From positions 1 to 39,797 of the forward strand of contig NZ_QRCU01000069.1 in the NCBI RefSeq assembly GCF_003369445.1: a DNA stretch of 39,797 nucleotides. The letters are read 5' to 3'. Shown here in pieces: positions 24,176-35,799 of this stretch (position 1 is the first letter of the stretch; each line of letters begins with the position of its first letter). The translations under genes and the position numbers were made by a program. The stretch comes from Arthrobacter silvisoli (GTDB lineage: Bacteria > Actinomycetota > Actinomycetes > Actinomycetales > Micrococcaceae). The notes under the pieces are model-generated. The model saw only the letters and a list, made by a program, of their open reading frames with translations. It ran no database searches and had not been told where the DNA came from.

Positions 24176-25338
24176 CGATCACCGCATCCAAGGGATTCCG
24201 TGCCGCCGGCGTCACGGCCGGACTCAAGGCGTCCGGCAACCCGGACCTGGCCCTTGTGGTCAACGACGGCCCGCTCAAGGCCGCCGCCGCCGTCTTCACT
24301 TCCAACCGCGTTGCCGCCGCCCCCGTGCACTGGTCGCGCCAGGTGGTTTCTGACGGCCGCGTGGACGCCGTCGTCCTGAACTCGGGCGGCGCCAATGCCT
24401 GCACCGGCCCGCAGGGCTTCCAGAACACCCACGCCACCGCTGAGAAGGTCGCCGACCTGCTCGGCACTTCCGCCTCCGACGTCGTGGTCTGTTCCACCGG
24501 CCTCATCGGCGAACAGCTGCCCATGGACAAGATCCTGCCCGGCGTCGAGGCCGCCGCCGCGGAACTGTCCGAAGACGGCGGCCCCGCTGCCGCCACCGCG
24601 ATCATGACCACCGACACCGTCTCCAAGGAGGCCGTGTTTACCGGCACTGACGCCGCAGGCCGTGAATTCACCATCGGCGGCATCGCCAAGGGCGCCGGCA
24701 TGCTCGCCCCGGGCCTGGCCACCATGCTCGTGGTGCTCACCACCGATGCCCAGGTTCCGGCGGAACTGCTCGACGTCGTCCTGCGCGACGCCACGCGAGT
24801 CACCTTCGACCGCGCGGACTCGGACGGCTGCATGTCCACCAACGACACGGTGGTGCTGCTGGCCTCCGGCGCCTCCGACGCCGTTCCGTCCGCCGAGGAA
24901 CTCGCCACCGGCCTCACCCAGGTGTGCGCCGAACTGGCCCGCAAGCTGATCGGCGACGCCGAGGGCGCCAGCCACGACATCGCCATCCGCACCTTCAATG
25001 CCGCCAGCGAACGCGACGCCGAAGTGGTCAGCCGCGCCGTGGCCCGCTCCAACCTCTTCAAGACCGCGATCTTCGGCAAGGACCCCAACTGGGGCCGTGT
25101 CCTTTCCGCGGTCGGCACCACGGACGCCGTCTTCGAAGCGGACCAGCTCAACGTCGCCATCAACGGCGTGCAGATCTGCCGCAACGGAGGCATCGGCGAA
25201 GACCGCAACCTCGTGGACCTCGAACCCCGCGAAGTGCGCGTGGAGATCGACCTGCAGTCCGGCGACGCCGAAGCGACCATCTGGACCAACGACCTCACGC
25301 ACGAATACGTGCACGAGAACAGCGCCTACTCGAGCTAG
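24172..25338 (+). CDS. argJ: Bifunctional glutamate N-acetyltransferase / amino-acid acetyltransferase
   Basis: Recycles acetyl from N-acetylornithine to glutamate, and may also use acetyl-CoA to make N-acetylglutamate. The enzyme self-cleaves into alpha and beta chains at the Ala-Thr bond in '[17 protein letters not shown]'; Thr184 becomes the N-terminal nucleophile. Other family segments are '[15 protein letters not shown]', '[12 protein letters not shown]' and the ending '[13 protein letters not shown]'. 388 residues, complete. The GTG start overlaps the argC stop (GTGA), and an AAGGAG-like element (GCAAGGAGTC) precedes it. In the argC-R operon, it makes the acetyl cycle self-sustaining. 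Confidence 0.97.
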   Translation: MTITASKGFRAAGVTAGLKASGNPDLALVVNDGPLKAAAAVFTSNRVAAAPVHWSRQVVSDGRVDAVVLNSGGANACTGPQGFQNTHATAEKVADLLGTSASDVVVCSTGLIGEQLPMDKILPGVEAAAAELSEDGGPAAATAIMTTDTVSKEAVFTGTDAAGREFTIGGIAKGAGMLAPGLATMLVVLTTDAQVPAELLDVVLRDATRVTFDRADSDGCMSTNDTVVLLASGASDAVPSAEELATGLTQVCAELARKLIGDAEGASHDIAIRTFNAASERDAEVVSRAVARSNLFKTAIFGKDPNWGRVLSAVGTTDAVFEADQLNVAINGVQICRNGGIGEDRNLVDLEPREVRVEIDLQSGDAEATIWTNDLTHEYVHENSAYSS

Positions 25339-25350
25339 GCAGGAGAGCCC

Positions 25351-26301
25351 GTGAACGCCCACACCCGCGAGACCACCTCCATGGCCGCCGCCCAGGACAA
25401 AGCCGCCACCCTGATCGAGGCATTGCCCTGGATCCAGCGCTTCGCCGGAACCACCATGGTCATCAAGTACGGCGGCAACGCCATGGTCAACGAGGAGCTG
25501 CGCCGCGCCTTCGCCGAGGACATCGTGTTCCTCCATCACGTGGGAATCCACCCCGTGGTGGTGCATGGCGGCGGCCCGCAGATCAACTCCATGCTGGGCC
25601 GGCTCGGCATCGAATCCGAGTTCAAGGGCGGGCTGCGCGTCACCACGCCCGAGGCCATGGACGTGGTCCGCATGGTCCTCACCGGCCAGGTGGGGCGCGA
25701 ACTGGTGGGCCTGATCAACTCGCACGGTCCGTACGCCGTCGGCATGTCCGGCGAAGACGGCGGGCTGTTGCGCGCCGTCCGCACCGGCACCGTGGTGGAC
25801 GGCGAGGAAGTGGACCTCGGCCTGGTGGGCGAAGTGGTGGGCGTGGACCCCGCAGGCATCCGGGACATCCTCGACGCCGGGCGCATCCCGGTGATCTCCA
25901 CGGTCGCCCCGGAAATCACCGACGACGGCGGCGCGGGTTCCTGGCAGACCACCGGGCAGGTGCTGAACGTCAACGCTGACACTGCCGCGGCCGCCGTCGC
26001 CTCCGCGCTGGGTGCCTCCAAGCTGGTGATCCTGACCGACGTCGAAGGCCTGTACGCCAACTGGCCGGACAAGTCCTCGCTGATCTCCTCGCTGACCGCC
26101 TCGGAACTGCGGGAGATGCTGCCCGGCCTGGAGTCCGGCATGATCCCGAAGATGGCGGCCTGCCTGAAGGCGATCGACGACGGCGTGGAACGCGCGCACA
26201 TCGTGGACGGCCGCCTGCCCCACTCCATGCTGCTGGAGACTTTCACGACCGCGGGCATCGGAACGCAGGTCGTCCCCGACGAAGAAGAGAGCGCACAATG
26301 A
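25351..26301 (+). CDS. argB: Acetylglutamate kinase
   Basis: Phosphorylates N-acetylglutamate; normally the arginine-feedback-inhibited step. The amino-acid-kinase fold shows '[14 protein letters not shown]' near residue 32, '[21 protein letters not shown]' and '[31 protein letters not shown]'. 316 residues with an N-terminal helix extension before the kinase fold; such an extension marks arginine-sensitive hexameric enzymes in other bacteria (inference here). GTG 25351 with AGGAGAG upstream is preferred, and ATG 25381 is the alternative. It sits 12 nt after argJ and its stop overlaps argD. Confidence 0.96.
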   Translation: MNAHTRETTSMAAAQDKAATLIEALPWIQRFAGTTMVIKYGGNAMVNEELRRAFAEDIVFLHHVGIHPVVVHGGGPQINSMLGRLGIESEFKGGLRVTTPEAMDVVRMVLTGQVGRELVGLINSHGPYAVGMSGEDGGLLRAVRTGTVVDGEEVDLGLVGEVVGVDPAGIRDILDAGRIPVISTVAPEITDDGGAGSWQTTGQVLNVNADTAAAAVASALGASKLVILTDVEGLYANWPDKSSLISSLTASELREMLPGLESGMIPKMAACLKAIDDGVERAHIVDGRLPHSMLLETFTTAGIGTQVVPDEEESAQ

Positions 26302-27572
26302 GCCACCCCGACGCAGAGCTCGTCGAAAGCAAGGAAACCGTCGCCAAGGAAACCTCCGCCAGTGAAATCGCGGGCCAGGGCAGCGGCGCTGAGTGGCTGT
26401 CCCGCTACTCTTCGTCTCTGATGGGTGTCTTTGGCACCCCGCAGCGGGTGCTGGTGCGCGGCGCCGGCTGCCTCGTGTGGGACGCCGACGGCAAGGAATA
26501 CCTTGACCTGCTGGGCGGCATCGCCGTCAACGCCATGGGCCACGCGCACCCCTTCGTCACCTCGGTGATTGCCAGTCAGCTGGCCACCCTGGGCCACGTC
26601 TCCAACTTCTTCACCAGCCCCACGCAGATCGCGCTCGCCGAAAAGCTGCTGGCTTTGACCAAGGCGCCGGTCGGGTCCAAGGTGTTCTTTGCCAACTCGG
26701 GCACCGAAGCCAACGAGGCCGCCTTCAAGCTGGCCCGCCGCAACAGCAGCGGCAACCGGACCAAGATCATCGCCCTCGAGGGCGCCTTCCACGGCCGCAC
26801 CATGGGTGCCCTGGCGCTGACGGCCAAGGAGGCCTACCGGACCCCGTTCGAACCGCTGCCCGGCGGCGTGGTCCACATCCCGTTCGGCGACATCGAGGCC
26901 CTGCGCGCCGCCGTCGACGATTCCACGGCGGCCGTCTTCCTCGAACCGATCCAGGGCGAGGCGGGCGTGCGCCCGCTCAGCACGGAATACCTGCAGGCCG
27001 CCCGTGAAGCCTGCACGGCGGCCGGGGCTCTGCTGATCCTGGACGAGGTGCAGACCGGCATCGGCCGCACCGGCAAGTGGCTCGCCAGCGAAGACGCCGG
27101 AATCGTCCCGGACGCCATCACCCTGGCCAAGGGCCTGGGCGGAGGCTTCCCGGTGGGCGCCCTCATCACTTTCGGCGAGGCGACGTCGTCGCTCCTGTCC
27201 GCCGGCCAGCACGGCACCACGTTCGGCGGCAACCCGGTGGCCACGGCCGCCGCGCTCGCAACCCTGCACGCGATCGAAAACCAGGGCGTGCTGGAGAACG
27301 TGCGCACCGTCGGTGCCTTCCTGCGCGAAGGACTGGCCAAGATCGACGGCGTCACGGAAGTCCGCGGCGAAGGCCTGCTGATCGGCTTCGACCTGGACGC
27401 CGACGTCGCACCCGCCGTCGTGCAGGCCGGACTCGACGCCGGATTCATCGTCAACAGCCCCGGCCCGCGCACTATCCGCCTGGCACCGCCGCTCATCCTG
27501 AGCACAGAACAGGCCGGCCTCTTCCTGGCCGCCCTGCCTCAACTGATCCAGACCGCGAAGGAATCCCAGTGA
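26298..27572 (+). CDS. argD: Acetylornithine aminotransferase
   Basis: Class III PLP aminotransferase converting N-acetylglutamate semialdehyde to N-acetylornithine. The PLP lysine is in '[17 protein letters not shown]' (about residue 278), '[13 protein letters not shown]' holds the cofactor Asp, and '[13 protein letters not shown]' and '[12 protein letters not shown]' are family signatures. 424 residues, somewhat longer than the usual ~400: the first ~30 residues are polar and poorly conserved. ATG 26298 overlaps the argB stop (ATGA). A later in-frame start is possible but would lose the coupling. Confidence 0.96.
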   Translation: MSHPDAELVESKETVAKETSASEIAGQGSGAEWLSRYSSSLMGVFGTPQRVLVRGAGCLVWDADGKEYLDLLGGIAVNAMGHAHPFVTSVIASQLATLGHVSNFFTSPTQIALAEKLLALTKAPVGSKVFFANSGTEANEAAFKLARRNSSGNRTKIIALEGAFHGRTMGALALTAKEAYRTPFEPLPGGVVHIPFGDIEALRAAVDDSTAAVFLEPIQGEAGVRPLSTEYLQAAREACTAAGALLILDEVQTGIGRTGKWLASEDAGIVPDAITLAKGLGGGFPVGALITFGEATSSLLSAGQHGTTFGGNPVATAAALATLHAIENQGVLENVRTVGAFLREGLAKIDGVTEVRGEGLLIGFDLDADVAPAVVQAGLDAGFIVNSPGPRTIRLAPPLILSTEQAGLFLAALPQLIQTAKESQ

Positions 27573-28567
27573 CCACTACCCGCCACTTCCTCAAGGACAC
27601 GGACCTCAGCCCGGCAGAACAGGCTGAGGTGCTCGAACTCGCCGCCCGGATGAAGGCCGCGCCGTACAGCGTGCAGCCCTATGCGGCTGAAGGCAACGGC
27701 CGCAAGACGGTCGCCGTCATCTTCGACAAGACCTCCACCCGTACCCGCGTTTCCTTCGCCACCGGCGTGGCGGACATGGGCGGCACCGCCCTCATCATCA
27801 ACCCGGGCGAGGCCCAGATCGGCCACAAGGAGTCCGTCGAGGACACTGCCAAGGTCCTCGAACGCATGGTCCACACGATCGTCTGGCGCACGGGGGCCCA
27901 CGCCGGGCTGGTGGCCATGGCCGAAAACTCCAAGGTGCCGGTCATCAACGCGCTCTGCGACGACTACCACCCCTGCCAGCTGCTCGCCGACCTCCTGACA
28001 GTGAAGGAACACAAGGGCAAGCTGGCCGGACTCACCATGGCATACCTCGGCGACGCCGCCAACAACATGGCCAACTCCTACTTGCTGGCCGGCGTCACCG
28101 CGGGCATGCACGTGCGGATCAGCGGCCCGGAAGGCTACCTGCCCGCCGCGGACATCGTGGCGGCCGCCGAGGCGCGCGCCGCCGAAACCGGTGGCTCAGT
28201 GCTCATCACCACGGACGCCACCGAGGCCCTCAAGGGTGCCGACGTCGTCGCCACCGACACCTGGGTGTCCATGGGCCAGGAAGCCGAGAAGGAAGCCCGC
28301 CTCCAGCTGTTCCGCGACTACTCCGTGGACGAGGCCGCCATGGCACAGGCGGCACCGGACGCCGTCGTGCTGCATTGCCTGCCGGCCTACCGCGGCTACG
28401 AGATCTCCGCGGGCGTCATCGACGGGCCGCAGTCGATCGTATGGGACGAGGCCGAAAACCGCCTGCACGCCCAGAAGGCACTCATGGCCTGGCTGATGCA
28501 CCGCTCCGGGCTTGCCTTCGTCGACGGTCTTGCCCCTGTCGAAGGAACCGGCGAGAGCACGTTCTAG
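27569..28567 (+). CDS. argF: Ornithine carbamoyltransferase
   Basis: Makes citrulline from ornithine and carbamoyl phosphate. Carbamoyl-phosphate motif STRTR at residues 56-60, ornithine/carbamoyl-binding '[11 protein letters not shown]' near 134, and '[12 protein letters not shown]' near 268 with the catalytic cysteine. 332 residues, standard. GTG 27569 overlaps the argD stop (GTGA). The reading frame is open far upstream, but that part lies inside argD in another frame and is not coding. Its stop overlaps the first base of the argR start. Confidence 0.97.
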   Translation: MTTTRHFLKDTDLSPAEQAEVLELAARMKAAPYSVQPYAAEGNGRKTVAVIFDKTSTRTRVSFATGVADMGGTALIINPGEAQIGHKESVEDTAKVLERMVHTIVWRTGAHAGLVAMAENSKVPVINALCDDYHPCQLLADLLTVKEHKGKLAGLTMAYLGDAANNMANSYLLAGVTAGMHVRISGPEGYLPAADIVAAAEARAAETGGSVLITTDATEALKGADVVATDTWVSMGQEAEKEARLQLFRDYSVDEAAMAQAAPDAVVLHCLPAYRGYEISAGVIDGPQSIVWDEAENRLHAQKALMAWLMHRSGLAFVDGLAPVEGTGESTF

Positions 28568-29097
28568 TGTCCATCAACCAGCCGACGCCGGGCAGCAGCC
28601 CCGCCACCAAGACCGCCCGGCAGGCGCGGATCACCGCGATCCTGCGCGGCGGGAGCGTCCGCTCGCAGGCCGAGCTCGCCGCCCGCTTGGCCGACGACGG
28701 CGTGCAGGTCACCCAGGCCACCCTGTCCCGGGACCTCGTGGAAATCGGTGCCGTGCGCGTACGCGGCAGCGAAGGCGTGCTGGTCTATGCCGTGCCGGGG
28801 GAGGGCGGGGACCGGGCGGCCACCAGCGGCGTCGGCCAGGAAATCCTGGACGCCCGGCTGGAGAAACTCTGCGGCGAACTCCTGGTCACCGCTGAAGCCT
28901 CGGCCAACCTGGTGGTCCTCAGGACGCCGCCCGGCGCTGCCAATTTCCTGGCCTTGGCCATCGACCATTCCGTGATGCCCTCGATTCTGGGCACAATTGC
29001 CGGGGACGATACCGTGCTGCTCGTGGCCCGGGACCCCCAGGGCGGCGAGGCGCTGGCGGCCCGGTTCCTGGCGATGGCGGAGTCGAACCCCAACTAG
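28567..29097 (+). CDS. argR: Arginine repressor
   Basis: A 176-residue hexameric regulator that binds ARG boxes when arginine is abundant. The N-terminal winged helix carries '[31 protein letters not shown]' (about 36-66, with the recognition-helix SRDL). The C-terminal oligomerisation and arginine-binding domain has '[15 protein letters not shown]' with the conserved G-D-D. GTG 28567 uses the last G of the argF stop codon TAG, so translation is coupled. Being last in argCJBDFR means it is likely autoregulated through the sites before argC, and it should also act at argG. Confidence 0.95.
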   Translation: MSINQPTPGSSPATKTARQARITAILRGGSVRSQAELAARLADDGVQVTQATLSRDLVEIGAVRVRGSEGVLVYAVPGEGGDRAATSGVGQEILDARLEKLCGELLVTAEASANLVVLRTPPGAANFLALAIDHSVMPSILGTIAGDDTVLLVARDPQGGEALAARFLAMAESNPN

Positions 29098-29116
29098 CTC
29101 ACAGTTGATGTCTGAC

Positions 29117-29140
29117 GTCGTTGTGGGCCCTCACAACGAC
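29117..29140. repeat. Perfect inverted repeat between argR and argG
   Basis: GTCGTTGTG (29117-29125) and CACAACGAC (29132-29140) flank 6 nt; the centre GGGCCC is also palindromic. It lies 20 nt after argR without a T-run, so it is a weak terminator or an operator. A second short repeat, AACTG/CAGTT, lies at 29144-29158. Confidence 0.6.
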
Positions 29141-29165
29141 CATAACTGCGAGTCAGTTGGGCCGA

Positions 29166-29195
29166 TATGTATAAATACGCATAACACTGTATAGT
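29166..29195 (+). promoter_or_regulatory. ARG box and promoter of argGH
   Basis: An 18-bp imperfect palindrome TATGTATAAATACGCATA (29166-29183) shares its core with the argC site. It lies directly upstream of the -10 TATAGT (29190-29195), where a -35 would be. A second ARG-like half (TGTATAGTCATTCAC) overlaps the -10. Arrangement predicts repression by ArgR. The transcript has a leader of about 35 nt with AAAGGAG (29221-29227). Confidence 0.65.
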
Positions 29196-29235
29196 CATTC
29201 ACAATCAACCTGATCTGTCCCAAAGGAGCACTCTC

Positions 29236-31859
<2,624 letters not shown>

Positions 31860-31869
31860 CGTGCCGGAC

Positions 31870-31909
31870 GGGGCGGCGTTCCAGTGAACTGGAGCGCCGC
31901 CCCGGTTTT
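31870..31909 (+). terminator. Intrinsic terminator after argH
   Basis: A stem of 9 bp (31870-31878 with 31895-31903) plus 6 bp (31880-31885 with 31888-31893) around a 2-nt loop, followed by GGTTTT. It begins 10 nt after the argH stop. Confidence 0.9.
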
Positions 31910-31912
31910 GCG

Positions 31913-31947
31913 TTAACGCGCCTTAACTCTTCCGATACCATGGCCGC
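31913..31947 (+). promoter_or_regulatory. Leaderless promoter of the mycothiol-dependent-enzyme family gene
   Basis: TTAACG (31913-31918), a 17-nt spacer, TACCAT (31936-31941), then 6 nt to ATG 31948. The -35 starts 4 nt after the argH terminator. Confidence 0.55.
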
Positions 31948-32685
31948 ATGACCGAGATCACTCCGCAGGCACTCTTGGCCGAGCTCCACAAAGCTGCCGC
32001 CACCGCCGCATCCGTCGTCGCCACGCTGGACGACTCCGCCGTCGCCGCCCCCTCCGAATTGCCCGGCTGGAGCCGTGGCCACGTGCTGGCCCACCTCGCC
32101 GGCATCGCCAAGGCGATGGCCCGCCAACTGGAGTACGCCGCCCGCGGCGAGACCGTCGAGCTGTACGACGGCGGCTACGAGGGCAGGAACCGCGCCATTG
32201 ACCTGGCCGCCGGTCACGACGCCGCCCAGCACCACGCCGCGGTGGACGCCGCCCTCACGCGGGTTCTGGCAGCTTTCGACGCCCTCGACGACACCGGCTG
32301 GTCCGCGCCCATCAGCTACCGCGACGGAACAGTGTTCGACGGCGGCCTGGCCCTGTGGCGCGAACTCACCATCCACACCGGCGACCTCGGCACCGGCTTC
32401 GGTCCCGAAACCTGGAGCCGGCCCTTCTGCGAACACCTCTTCCGCTTCCTCGGGGCCCGCGTCCCGCAAGGCATCAAACTGGTCCTGCAGCCGCTGGCGC
32501 TGCCGCAACTGACCCTCGGTTCCGGCGTCCGCTCCATCGCCGTGAACGGCATGATCACCGACATCGCGGCGTGGCTGGCCGGCCGTACGCCTACGCTGGG
32601 GAGCCTGCGGGCGACTGAAGCGGCCGACGGCGTGGAGTTGCCGGAGCTGCTGCCGTGGCCATCCGGCGCGCCTGCCCCGAAGTAA
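31948..32685 (+). CDS. Maleylpyruvate isomerase family mycothiol-dependent enzyme
   Basis: A 245-residue DinB-like four-helix protein with the MDMPI N-terminal domain. 'SELPGWSRGHVLAHLAGIAKAMARQLEYA' (about 37-65) contains one metal-ligand His, and 'ELTIHTGDLGTGF' near 145 gives another. Family members use mycothiol as cofactor or transfer it to substrates, but very few have known reactions; true maleylpyruvate isomerase activity should not be assumed. Mycothiol is the main thiol of actinobacteria, consistent with the host. The last 18 codons run into an 18-nt tandem repeat and overlap the 3' end of the convergent glycosylase gene by 95 nt. Confidence 0.85.
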   Translation: MTEITPQALLAELHKAAATAASVVATLDDSAVAAPSELPGWSRGHVLAHLAGIAKAMARQLEYAARGETVELYDGGYEGRNRAIDLAAGHDAAQHHAAVDAALTRVLAAFDALDDTGWSAPISYRDGTVFDGGLALWRELTIHTGDLGTGFGPETWSRPFCEHLFRFLGARVPQGIKLVLQPLALPQLTLGSGVRSIAVNGMITDIAAWLAGRTPTLGSLRATEAADGVELPELLPWPSGAPAPK

Positions 32686-34267
32686 CAGCCTGCCCCGAAG
32701 CAACGGCCTGCCTCGAAGCCGACCGCGACGGCTTCGAGGCAGCCGCCGCCCGCCACAGGTGCATGGTGGCGTAGGACCGCCAGGGGCTCACGTTGCCGAA
32801 ATCCGCCGGCATCCCGGCCGCGGCCGGCAGGGCCTTCAGCCCGTTCCGGACCGCGGCGTCGTTTGACAACAGTACGTCCGGTTCGCCGGGCACCCGCATC
32901 GCCACGTAGCCCACCGTCCAGGGTCCGACGCCGGGCAGCGGCAGGAGCTTCGCAGCGAGCGTCCGGTGGTCGTCGCCGTAGCCGAAGTCCAGCTCCCCGG
33001 AAGACATTGCCCGGACCGCCGCGAGCACGGAGTCGATACGGCGGCCCGGCCCGCGCAGCAGCTCCGACCCGGAGTCTGCAATCTGCTCCGGCGTCGGGAA
33101 CAAACGGTCAAGCCCGTCGGGTTCCGGAAGAACAGTTCCTTCCGGAAGCACAGTCCCTTCCGGAAGCACGGTGCCCGCCGCCGCCAGGCGTGTCAGCGCC
33201 GTCCTGGCGGCCGCCACGGTGATCTGCTGGCCGATCATCGCCCGGATCAGGAGCTCCGCGGGGTCCACGGCCCCCGGCAGCCGGATGCCGGGCGTTTGCC
33301 GTACCGAGGTGCCGAACCGCGGATCGCGGCCCAGCACCTCGTCCACGGCCACCGGGTCGGCGTCAAGGTCGAACAGCCGGCGGACGCGGCTCAACAGGAC
33401 AGGCAGGTCGTGCAGGTCGAGGCTGCTGCACGAGAGGGTCAGCGTGCGGGAGGCCGGGCCGGCATCAGGGCTGCCGGCGTCGAACTCCACCCGGAAACGG
33501 GCGGCCGAACGCGGGAGCCGCAGGGTGCGCGCATAGCTGTACACGCCGCCACCGCTGACTTCCGCGTGCTCGATTCCGGGCACGGCGCGGACGGCCAGGA
33601 ACCCGAAGATCCCGGGATCGAACGGCTCGCGGAAGGGAAGTTTCACCGTCAGGGCCGCGACGGCTGGGGCCTTCCCCGGACCGCCCCGGTGATCAGGGCC
33701 CCGCTCCGCAGGCCGGGCCGTGGCGCGCAGGGCGCTTGGCGTCAGCGCGAAGACTTCGCTGATGGTGTCGTTGAACTGGCGGACACTGTTGAAACCCGCC
33801 GCGAACGCGACGTCGGAGAGCAGCATGTCCGTGGACACCAGCAGGGTCCTGGCCGTCTGCGCACGGCTTGCCCGTGCCAGGGAGAGCGGCCCGGCGCCGA
33901 GCTCTTCGCTGAGGATCCGGTTCACCTGCCGGGCCGAGTAGCCCAGTTGCCTGGCCAGTCCCTCGACGCCGGAGCGGGACACCACGCCGTCGTTGATCAG
34001 CCGCATCGCCCGGCCCGCTACGTCGGAGCGCAGGTTCCAGGCCGGCGTCCCGGGCACGGCTTCCGGCAGGCAGCGTTTGCACGCCCGGTACCCGGCTTCG
34101 TGCGCCGCGGCCGAGGTCTCGAAGAAGGTCACGTTGGAGGCCTTGGGCGTGCGTGCCGGGCACGAAGGCCTGCAGTAGATGCCGGTAGTACGTACAGCGG
34201 TGACGAACTGGCCGTCGAAGCGGGTGTCGCGCGCATCGATGGCCCGGTAGCGCTGCCAGAAGTCCAT
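32591..34267 (-). CDS. alkA: Ada-AlkA fusion: alkylation-response regulator and DNA-3-methyladenine glycosylase II
   Basis: A 558-residue fusion. Residues 1-75 are the Ada zinc domain with C32, C36, C63 and C66; in Ada one of these accepts methyl from phosphotriesters. Residues about 85-185 are an AraC-type helix-turn-helix pair ('GLARQLGYSARQVNRIL', 'SDVAFAAGFNSVRQFN'). From 205 on is AlkA: TBP-like domain, helix-hairpin-helix 'LPLPGVGPWTVGYVAMR' and catalytic-type Asp in 'LLSNDAAVRNGL'. The O6-methylguanine transferase domain of Ada is absent. Within AlkA a VLPEGT unit is tandemly repeated. The poorly conserved C-terminal tail (about 515-558) overlaps the convergent gene. It likely both senses methylation damage and removes 3-methyladenine; the AAG gene, divergent across 79 nt, is a candidate target. 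Confidence 0.9.
   Translation of the reverse strand: MDFWQRYRAIDARDTRFDGQFVTAVRTTGIYCRPSCPARTPKASNVTFFETSAAAHEAGYRACKRCLPEAVPGTPAWNLRSDVAGRAMRLINDGVVSRSGVEGLARQLGYSARQVNRILSEELGAGPLSLARASRAQTARTLLVSTDMLLSDVAFAAGFNSVRQFNDTISEVFALTPSALRATARPAERGPDHRGGPGKAPAVAALTVKLPFREPFDPGIFGFLAVRAVPGIEHAEVSGGGVYSYARTLRLPRSAARFRVEFDAGSPDAGPASRTLTLSCSSLDLHDLPVLLSRVRRLFDLDADPVAVDEVLGRDPRFGTSVRQTPGIRLPGAVDPAELLIRAMIGQQITVAAARTALTRLAAAGTVLPEGTVLPEGTVLPEPDGLDRLFPTPEQIADSGSELLRGPGRRIDSVLAAVRAMSSGELDFGYGDDHRTLAAKLLPLPGVGPWTVGYVAMRVPGEPDVLLSNDAAVRNGLKALPAAAGMPADFGNVSPWRSYATMHLWRAAAASKPSRSASRQAVASGQAVTSGQARRMATAAAPATPRRRPLQSPAGSPA
32668..32721. repeat. 18-nt tandem repeat at the overlapping gene ends
   Basis: Three units (32668-32685, 32686-32703, 32704-32721) share the core CCTGCCCCGAAG (third copy CCTGCCTCGAAG). 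The stop codon of the plus-strand gene is the end of unit 1; on the minus strand the units encode repeated S-G-Q-A-V in the glycosylase tail. Confidence 0.85.
33122..33175. repeat. 18-nt tandem repeat inside the AlkA domain
   Basis: Three in-frame units (33122-33139, 33140-33157, 33158-33175), each starting TTCCGGAAG and differing at one to four positions elsewhere. On the minus strand they encode G-T-V-L-P-E repeated between two AlkA helices. Confidence 0.88.
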
Positions 34268-34334
34268 GGCTCCATGCTGCCAGCCCGCAGGCCGGCTTCC
34301 TAGCGGAAATCGGACATTGCCGCGGCGGCTCTGT

Positions 34335-34346
34335 TAGGGTCGGCAC
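34335..34346 (+). promoter_or_regulatory. -10 element of a leaderless promoter (AAG glycosylase)
   Basis: TAGGGT (34335-34340) ends 6 nt before ATG 34347. The 79-nt divergent region to the Ada-AlkA start is the likely site of any Ada-type control, but no recognised operator was seen. Confidence 0.5.
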
Positions 34347-35012
34347 ATGACCGGCCAGGAGGCTCCCGGCATCAGGGAGATGCTGTCCGCGGATCCACGC
34401 GAGGTGGCTCCGTGGATGCTTGGTGCGGTGCTCAGCCACCGCTCAGGCCAGGGTACGGTCTCCGTGCGCCTGACCGAGGTGGAGGCCTACCTTGGCCCGC
34501 ACGACTCCCACCACCCGGATCCCGGCTCGCACACATTCCGCGGCCGGACTCCGCGGAATGCGCCGATGTTCGGCCCGGCCGGACACCTGTACGTGTATTT
34601 CACGTACGGCATGCATTACTGCTCCAACATCGTGTGCGGGCCCGACGGCGTCGCGTCCGCCCTGCTGCTGCGCGCCGGCGAGGTGGTCGAGGGGCTGGAA
34701 CTCGCCCGCAGCCGCCGTCCGGCGTCGCGTTCGGACCTGGACCTCGCCAGCGGTCCCGCCCGCCTGGCCACCGTCCTCGGGCTGACGACGGCGGACAGCG
34801 GCGCGGACGCGCTGGCTGAGCCGTACGGGCTGCTGCTGCCCGCGACGCCGGTCCCGCCGGAACTGCTCGCAAGCGGGCCACGGGTGGGGGTTGCCGGCGA
34901 CGGCGGGACCCACCGCTATCCCTGGCGGTTCTGGCTCGCCGGGGACCCGACCGTTTCCAAATACAAGCCGGCGGTGCGCAAAGTCCGGAAAACAGCCCGC
35001 AAGGACCCTTAA
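34347..35012 (+). CDS. DNA-3-methyladenine glycosylase, AAG/MPG family
   Basis: A 221-residue base-excision glycosylase with the mammalian-type AAG fold, unrelated to AlkA. The catalytic glutamate lies in 'VRLTEVEAYLGPHDSHHP' (about 41-58). 'RNAPMFGPAGHLYVYFTYGMHYCSNIVCG' carries the conserved Tyr/His that flips the damaged base. 'ALLLRAGEVVEG' and 'SGPARLATVLGL' are family motifs. The C-terminal ten residues are Lys/Arg rich. Length is typical. Its stop overlaps the stop of the convergent GNAT gene by 4 nt. Substrates in the family are 3-methyladenine, hypoxanthine and ethenoadenine. Confidence 0.95.
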   Translation: MTGQEAPGIREMLSADPREVAPWMLGAVLSHRSGQGTVSVRLTEVEAYLGPHDSHHPDPGSHTFRGRTPRNAPMFGPAGHLYVYFTYGMHYCSNIVCGPDGVASALLLRAGEVVEGLELARSRRPASRSDLDLASGPARLATVLGLTTADSGADALAEPYGLLLPATPVPPELLASGPRVGVAGDGGTHRYPWRFWLAGDPTVSKYKPAVRKVRKTARKDP

Positions 35013-35641
35013 CCGGCCAGCAGGCAGGAACCGGTGGCCGGCACCGGCGCCGGCTCTGCCGGGTGCTCGAAAGGCATCAGCCGGTCCAGCAAGGCGTCGC
35101 GGAGCGGCGGCCATTCGTGGCTCAGGATCGAATACACGTCGGTGTCGCAGCGGCCGCCGTCGGGCGCGAAACGGTGCCCGCGCAACGTGCCCTCGTAGCT
35201 GGCGCCCAGCCGCCGGATCGCCCCGGCGCTGCGGGCGTTCCGGGCATCGCAGCGGAACCCCACCCGGTGCACGCCCAGGACGTCGAAGGCGTAGGACAGC
35301 AACAGCTGCTTGGCGGCCGGATTGACGTGGCTTCCCCAGAACGGGCGCCCGTAGAACGTCCCGCCGATTTCCAGGCGCTGCTGGCGCGGATCATAGTCGC
35401 AGAGCGAGGTGGTGCCCAGCAGGGCACCAGTCCGTTGTTCCACCACGGCGAAGGCGATCACCGCGGGGTCGGCGATGCGGGAGGCGAAAAGCGCTTCGAG
35501 CTCCCCGGAGCTCAGCGGTTGACTGGCCGCCATGCCGGACCACATTCCGGCGTCGACGAAGTCAAAGAGTGCGCGGGCATGCGCGGGGACGAGCGGAACC
35601 AGGCTGATTCCGTGCCGGCCAAGAGCCACATCGTGCTGCAT
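35009..35641 (-). CDS. GNAT-family N-acetyltransferase (RimJ/RimL-like)
   Basis: A 210-residue acetyl-CoA-dependent transferase. 'ISLVPLVPAHARALFDF' starts the fold. 'LEIGGTFYGRPFWGSHVNPAAKQLLLSYAFDVLGVHRVGFRCDARNARSAGAIRRLGASYEGTLR' spans the motif typical of the RimJ/RimL group ('N..S..A...LGA..EG..R'). The frame is open to 35737, but ATG 35641 is chosen from the family start (QHDVALGRHGISLVPL). Targets in this group range from ribosomal-protein N-termini to antibiotics and small amines; none can be selected here. Convergent with the AAG gene. Confidence 0.88.
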   Translation of the reverse strand: MQHDVALGRHGISLVPLVPAHARALFDFVDAGMWSGMAASQPLSSGELEALFASRIADPAVIAFAVVEQRTGALLGTTSLCDYDPRQQRLEIGGTFYGRPFWGSHVNPAAKQLLLSYAFDVLGVHRVGFRCDARNARSAGAIRRLGASYEGTLRGHRFAPDGGRCDTDVYSILSHEWPPLRDALLDRLMPFEHPAEPAPVPATGSCLLAG

Positions 35642-35758
35642 TGCAGCATCTAAGCACCAGTGGCGGCCGCCGGGAATGCAGCAGAGGTTATCGGAACGTG
35701 AATTTCTCGTGACACCCCGGCGGGTGGAGCGTTTCACACGCGTTGCGGAAAAGCGCTG

Positions 35759-35764
35759 TAGAAT
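35759..35764 (+). promoter_or_regulatory. Candidate -10 for the HelD-like gene
   Basis: TAGAAT (35759-35764) is preceded directly by TG. ATG 35800 has AGGGGA (about 35786-35791) as ribosome binding site, giving a leader of about 28 nt. No rifamycin-associated element was recognised upstream. Confidence 0.45.
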
Positions 35765-35799
35765 GGACGGTCCGTCATTTCACATAGGGGAACGTTTCG

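Noticed and set aside
23932..26298. 788-codon open frame on the minus strand
   Set aside because: Antisense to argJ and argB, which show full family motifs and coupled starts.
35642..35799. Rifamycin-associated element upstream of the HelD-like gene
   Set aside because: No GC-rich 19-bp palindrome with CTTGC/GCAAG arms is present in this gap.
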